Below the pieces are notes generated by a model. That model was not told where the DNA came from. It saw nothing but the letters and a program-made list of their open reading frames with translations, and ran no database searches. The position numbers were made by a program, and so were the translations under genes. Below, piece by piece: positions 6,521-6,864 of a DNA stretch of 6,864 nucleotides. The first letter of the stretch is position 1; each line of letters begins with the position of its first letter. Location: the NCBI GenBank assembly GCA_016844295.1, contig JAENIV010000036.1, positions 1 through 6,864 of the forward strand, read 5' to 3'. The DNA comes from Candidatus Berkelbacteria bacterium. GTDB taxonomy: Bacteria; Patescibacteriota; UBA1384; UBA12157; JAENIV01.

Positions 6521-6778
6521 ATGAAAGGAATTGATGAAGAGACCTCTTTTATTTTCATCGCCATCATCGGGGCGGTTCTTTTAAAAATCTTAATTCTACG
6601 GCTTTCGTTACCCGAAGATATCTGGATTTCCGCCAAGGGTGGATCCGCCTTGGGCGGAAAAGATTCAAATGGTAATTGGGTTAAACACGGTAATCCCTCG
6701 ACTACGCTCGGGACAAGCCCCTCCGCTCCTTCAGCATCTGACTATGTTCCGTTTGGAATTTATAGTTTAGGATTTTGA
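6521..6778 (+). CDS. small single-pass membrane protein, apparently carrying two in-frame repeat insertions
   Basis: The frame encodes 85 residues: a short acidic start (MKGIDEE), one hydrophobic helix (about 9-28), and then LPEDIWI, GNWVKHGNPS and a tail. I recall strings such as LPEDTWIC...G.WVKHGNPSAP as a recurrent motif in small Patescibacterial proteins; that link is from memory. Between IWI and KDSNGNW sit ten residues (37-46, SAKGGSALGG) encoded by a near-perfect GC-rich palindrome. Between NPS and APSAS sit eight (61-68, TTLGTSPS) flanked by 5-base direct repeats. Removing both leaves a continuous, motif-like protein, so they look like acquired DNA kept in frame. The C-terminal residues (YVPFGIYSLGF) run into AT-rich sequence and may be accidental extension. 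A degraded gene is possible. Function unknown. Confidence 0.55.
   Translation: MKGIDEETSFIFIAIIGAVLLKILILRLSLPEDIWISAKGGSALGGKDSNGNWVKHGNPSTTLGTSPSAPSASDYVPFGIYSLGF
6627..6660 (+). repeat. 34-bp imperfect palindrome inside the small gene
   Basis: TTTCCGCC (6627-6634) and GGCGGAAA (6653-6660) are exact inverted repeats. The inner part pairs imperfectly towards a central GGATCC (6641-6646), with one A-G mismatch and two G-T pairs. The 30-base core 6629-6658 is exactly ten codons and falls in frame. It is much richer in G and C than its surroundings. Elements of very similar sequence are, to my memory, scattered through Patescibacterial genomes. Confidence 0.7.
6694..6723 (+). repeat. second short GC-rich repeat-like insert in the small gene, with 5-base flanking direct repeats
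   Basis: TCCC (6694-6697) and GGGA (6710-6713) are inverted around a GC-rich core (TCGACTACGCTC). CCCTC occurs at 6695-6699 and again at 6719-6723, exactly 24 bases (eight codons) apart, so the host frame is kept. The core resembles the CTCGACTACGCTCGGGACAAG-type interspersed repeat that I remember from several bacterial genomes; no second copy is present in this window. Confidence 0.5.
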
Positions 6779-6790
6779 ATTTGAAATATT

Positions 6791-6864
6791 ATGCCTCAAA
6801 AAACCTTCCAATATTTAAAAAATAAAATCACCTATTTCAAACCCTCCGAGCAAAAAGATGTTGA
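6791..6864 (+). CDS. start of a protein-coding gene cut by the window end (unidentified)
   Basis: The frame is open from ATG at 6791 to the end of the window: 24 complete codons starting MPQKTFQYLKNK and running through ITYFKPSEQKDV. There is no clear Shine-Dalgarno. The pattern, a short N-terminal helix before a segment ending in an acidic D/E, would suit the first residues of a RelA/SpoT-type HD domain protein, but too little is visible to call it and that is only a guess. It begins 12 bases after the stop of the preceding small gene. Confidence 0.45.
   Translation, partial: MPQKTFQYLKNKITYFKPSEQKDV

Noticed and set aside
1..6864. CRISPR array, tRNA, rRNA, or transposase genes
   Set aside because: No regularly spaced repeats, cloverleaf-like sequence, rRNA motifs or transposase-like proteins were seen on either strand.

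Overview
The window is AT-rich bacterial DNA with every gene on the + strand and short gaps throughout. It reads like a fragment of a Candidate Phyla Radiation (Patescibacteria) genome or a similar uncultured lineage. The grounds are a subtilase ending in a dockerin-like pair of Ca-binding repeats, a DUF2207 surface protein, a four-helix membrane protein of a kind I associate with such genomes, and small GC-rich palindromic repeats lodged in otherwise AT-rich sequence. This placement is an inference from gene style, not from a marker gene. Standard stop codons are used: TAA for all larger genes, and TGA once for a small gene.

Layout. Positions 2-1723 hold the C-terminal 573 residues of a ClpC-type Hsp100 unfoldase whose N-terminal part lies upstream of the window. 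A 75-base gap follows, with a possible promoter and a strong ribosome binding site. Positions 1799-3481 encode a membrane-anchored or secreted subtilisin-family (S8) protease that starts at TTG. It is followed 27 bases later by an unrecognised four-helix membrane protein (3509-4513). A 46-codon cysteine-headed membrane peptide (4552-4692) comes next, and its stop codon overlaps by one base the start of a DUF2207/YciQ-like membrane protein with a glycine-rich tail (4692-6386).

The 134-base gap at 6387-6520 carries a hairpin that straddles the DUF2207 stop codon, a repeat-like string and a striking A9G9 tract. It also has a candidate extended -10 promoter. A small membrane protein gene (6521-6778) then appears to have taken in two short GC-rich repeat elements without losing its frame. 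The window ends in the first 24 codons of another gene (from 6791).

Together, positions 1799-6386 look like a cell-envelope module: an exported protease plus three membrane proteins with large outer or inner domains. ClpC is a cytoplasmic protein-quality gene that happens to precede it. Nothing in the sequence proves a functional link between ClpC and the envelope genes. The most unusual feature is the 3' end, where small palindromic repeats seem to have been inserted in frame into a coding sequence.
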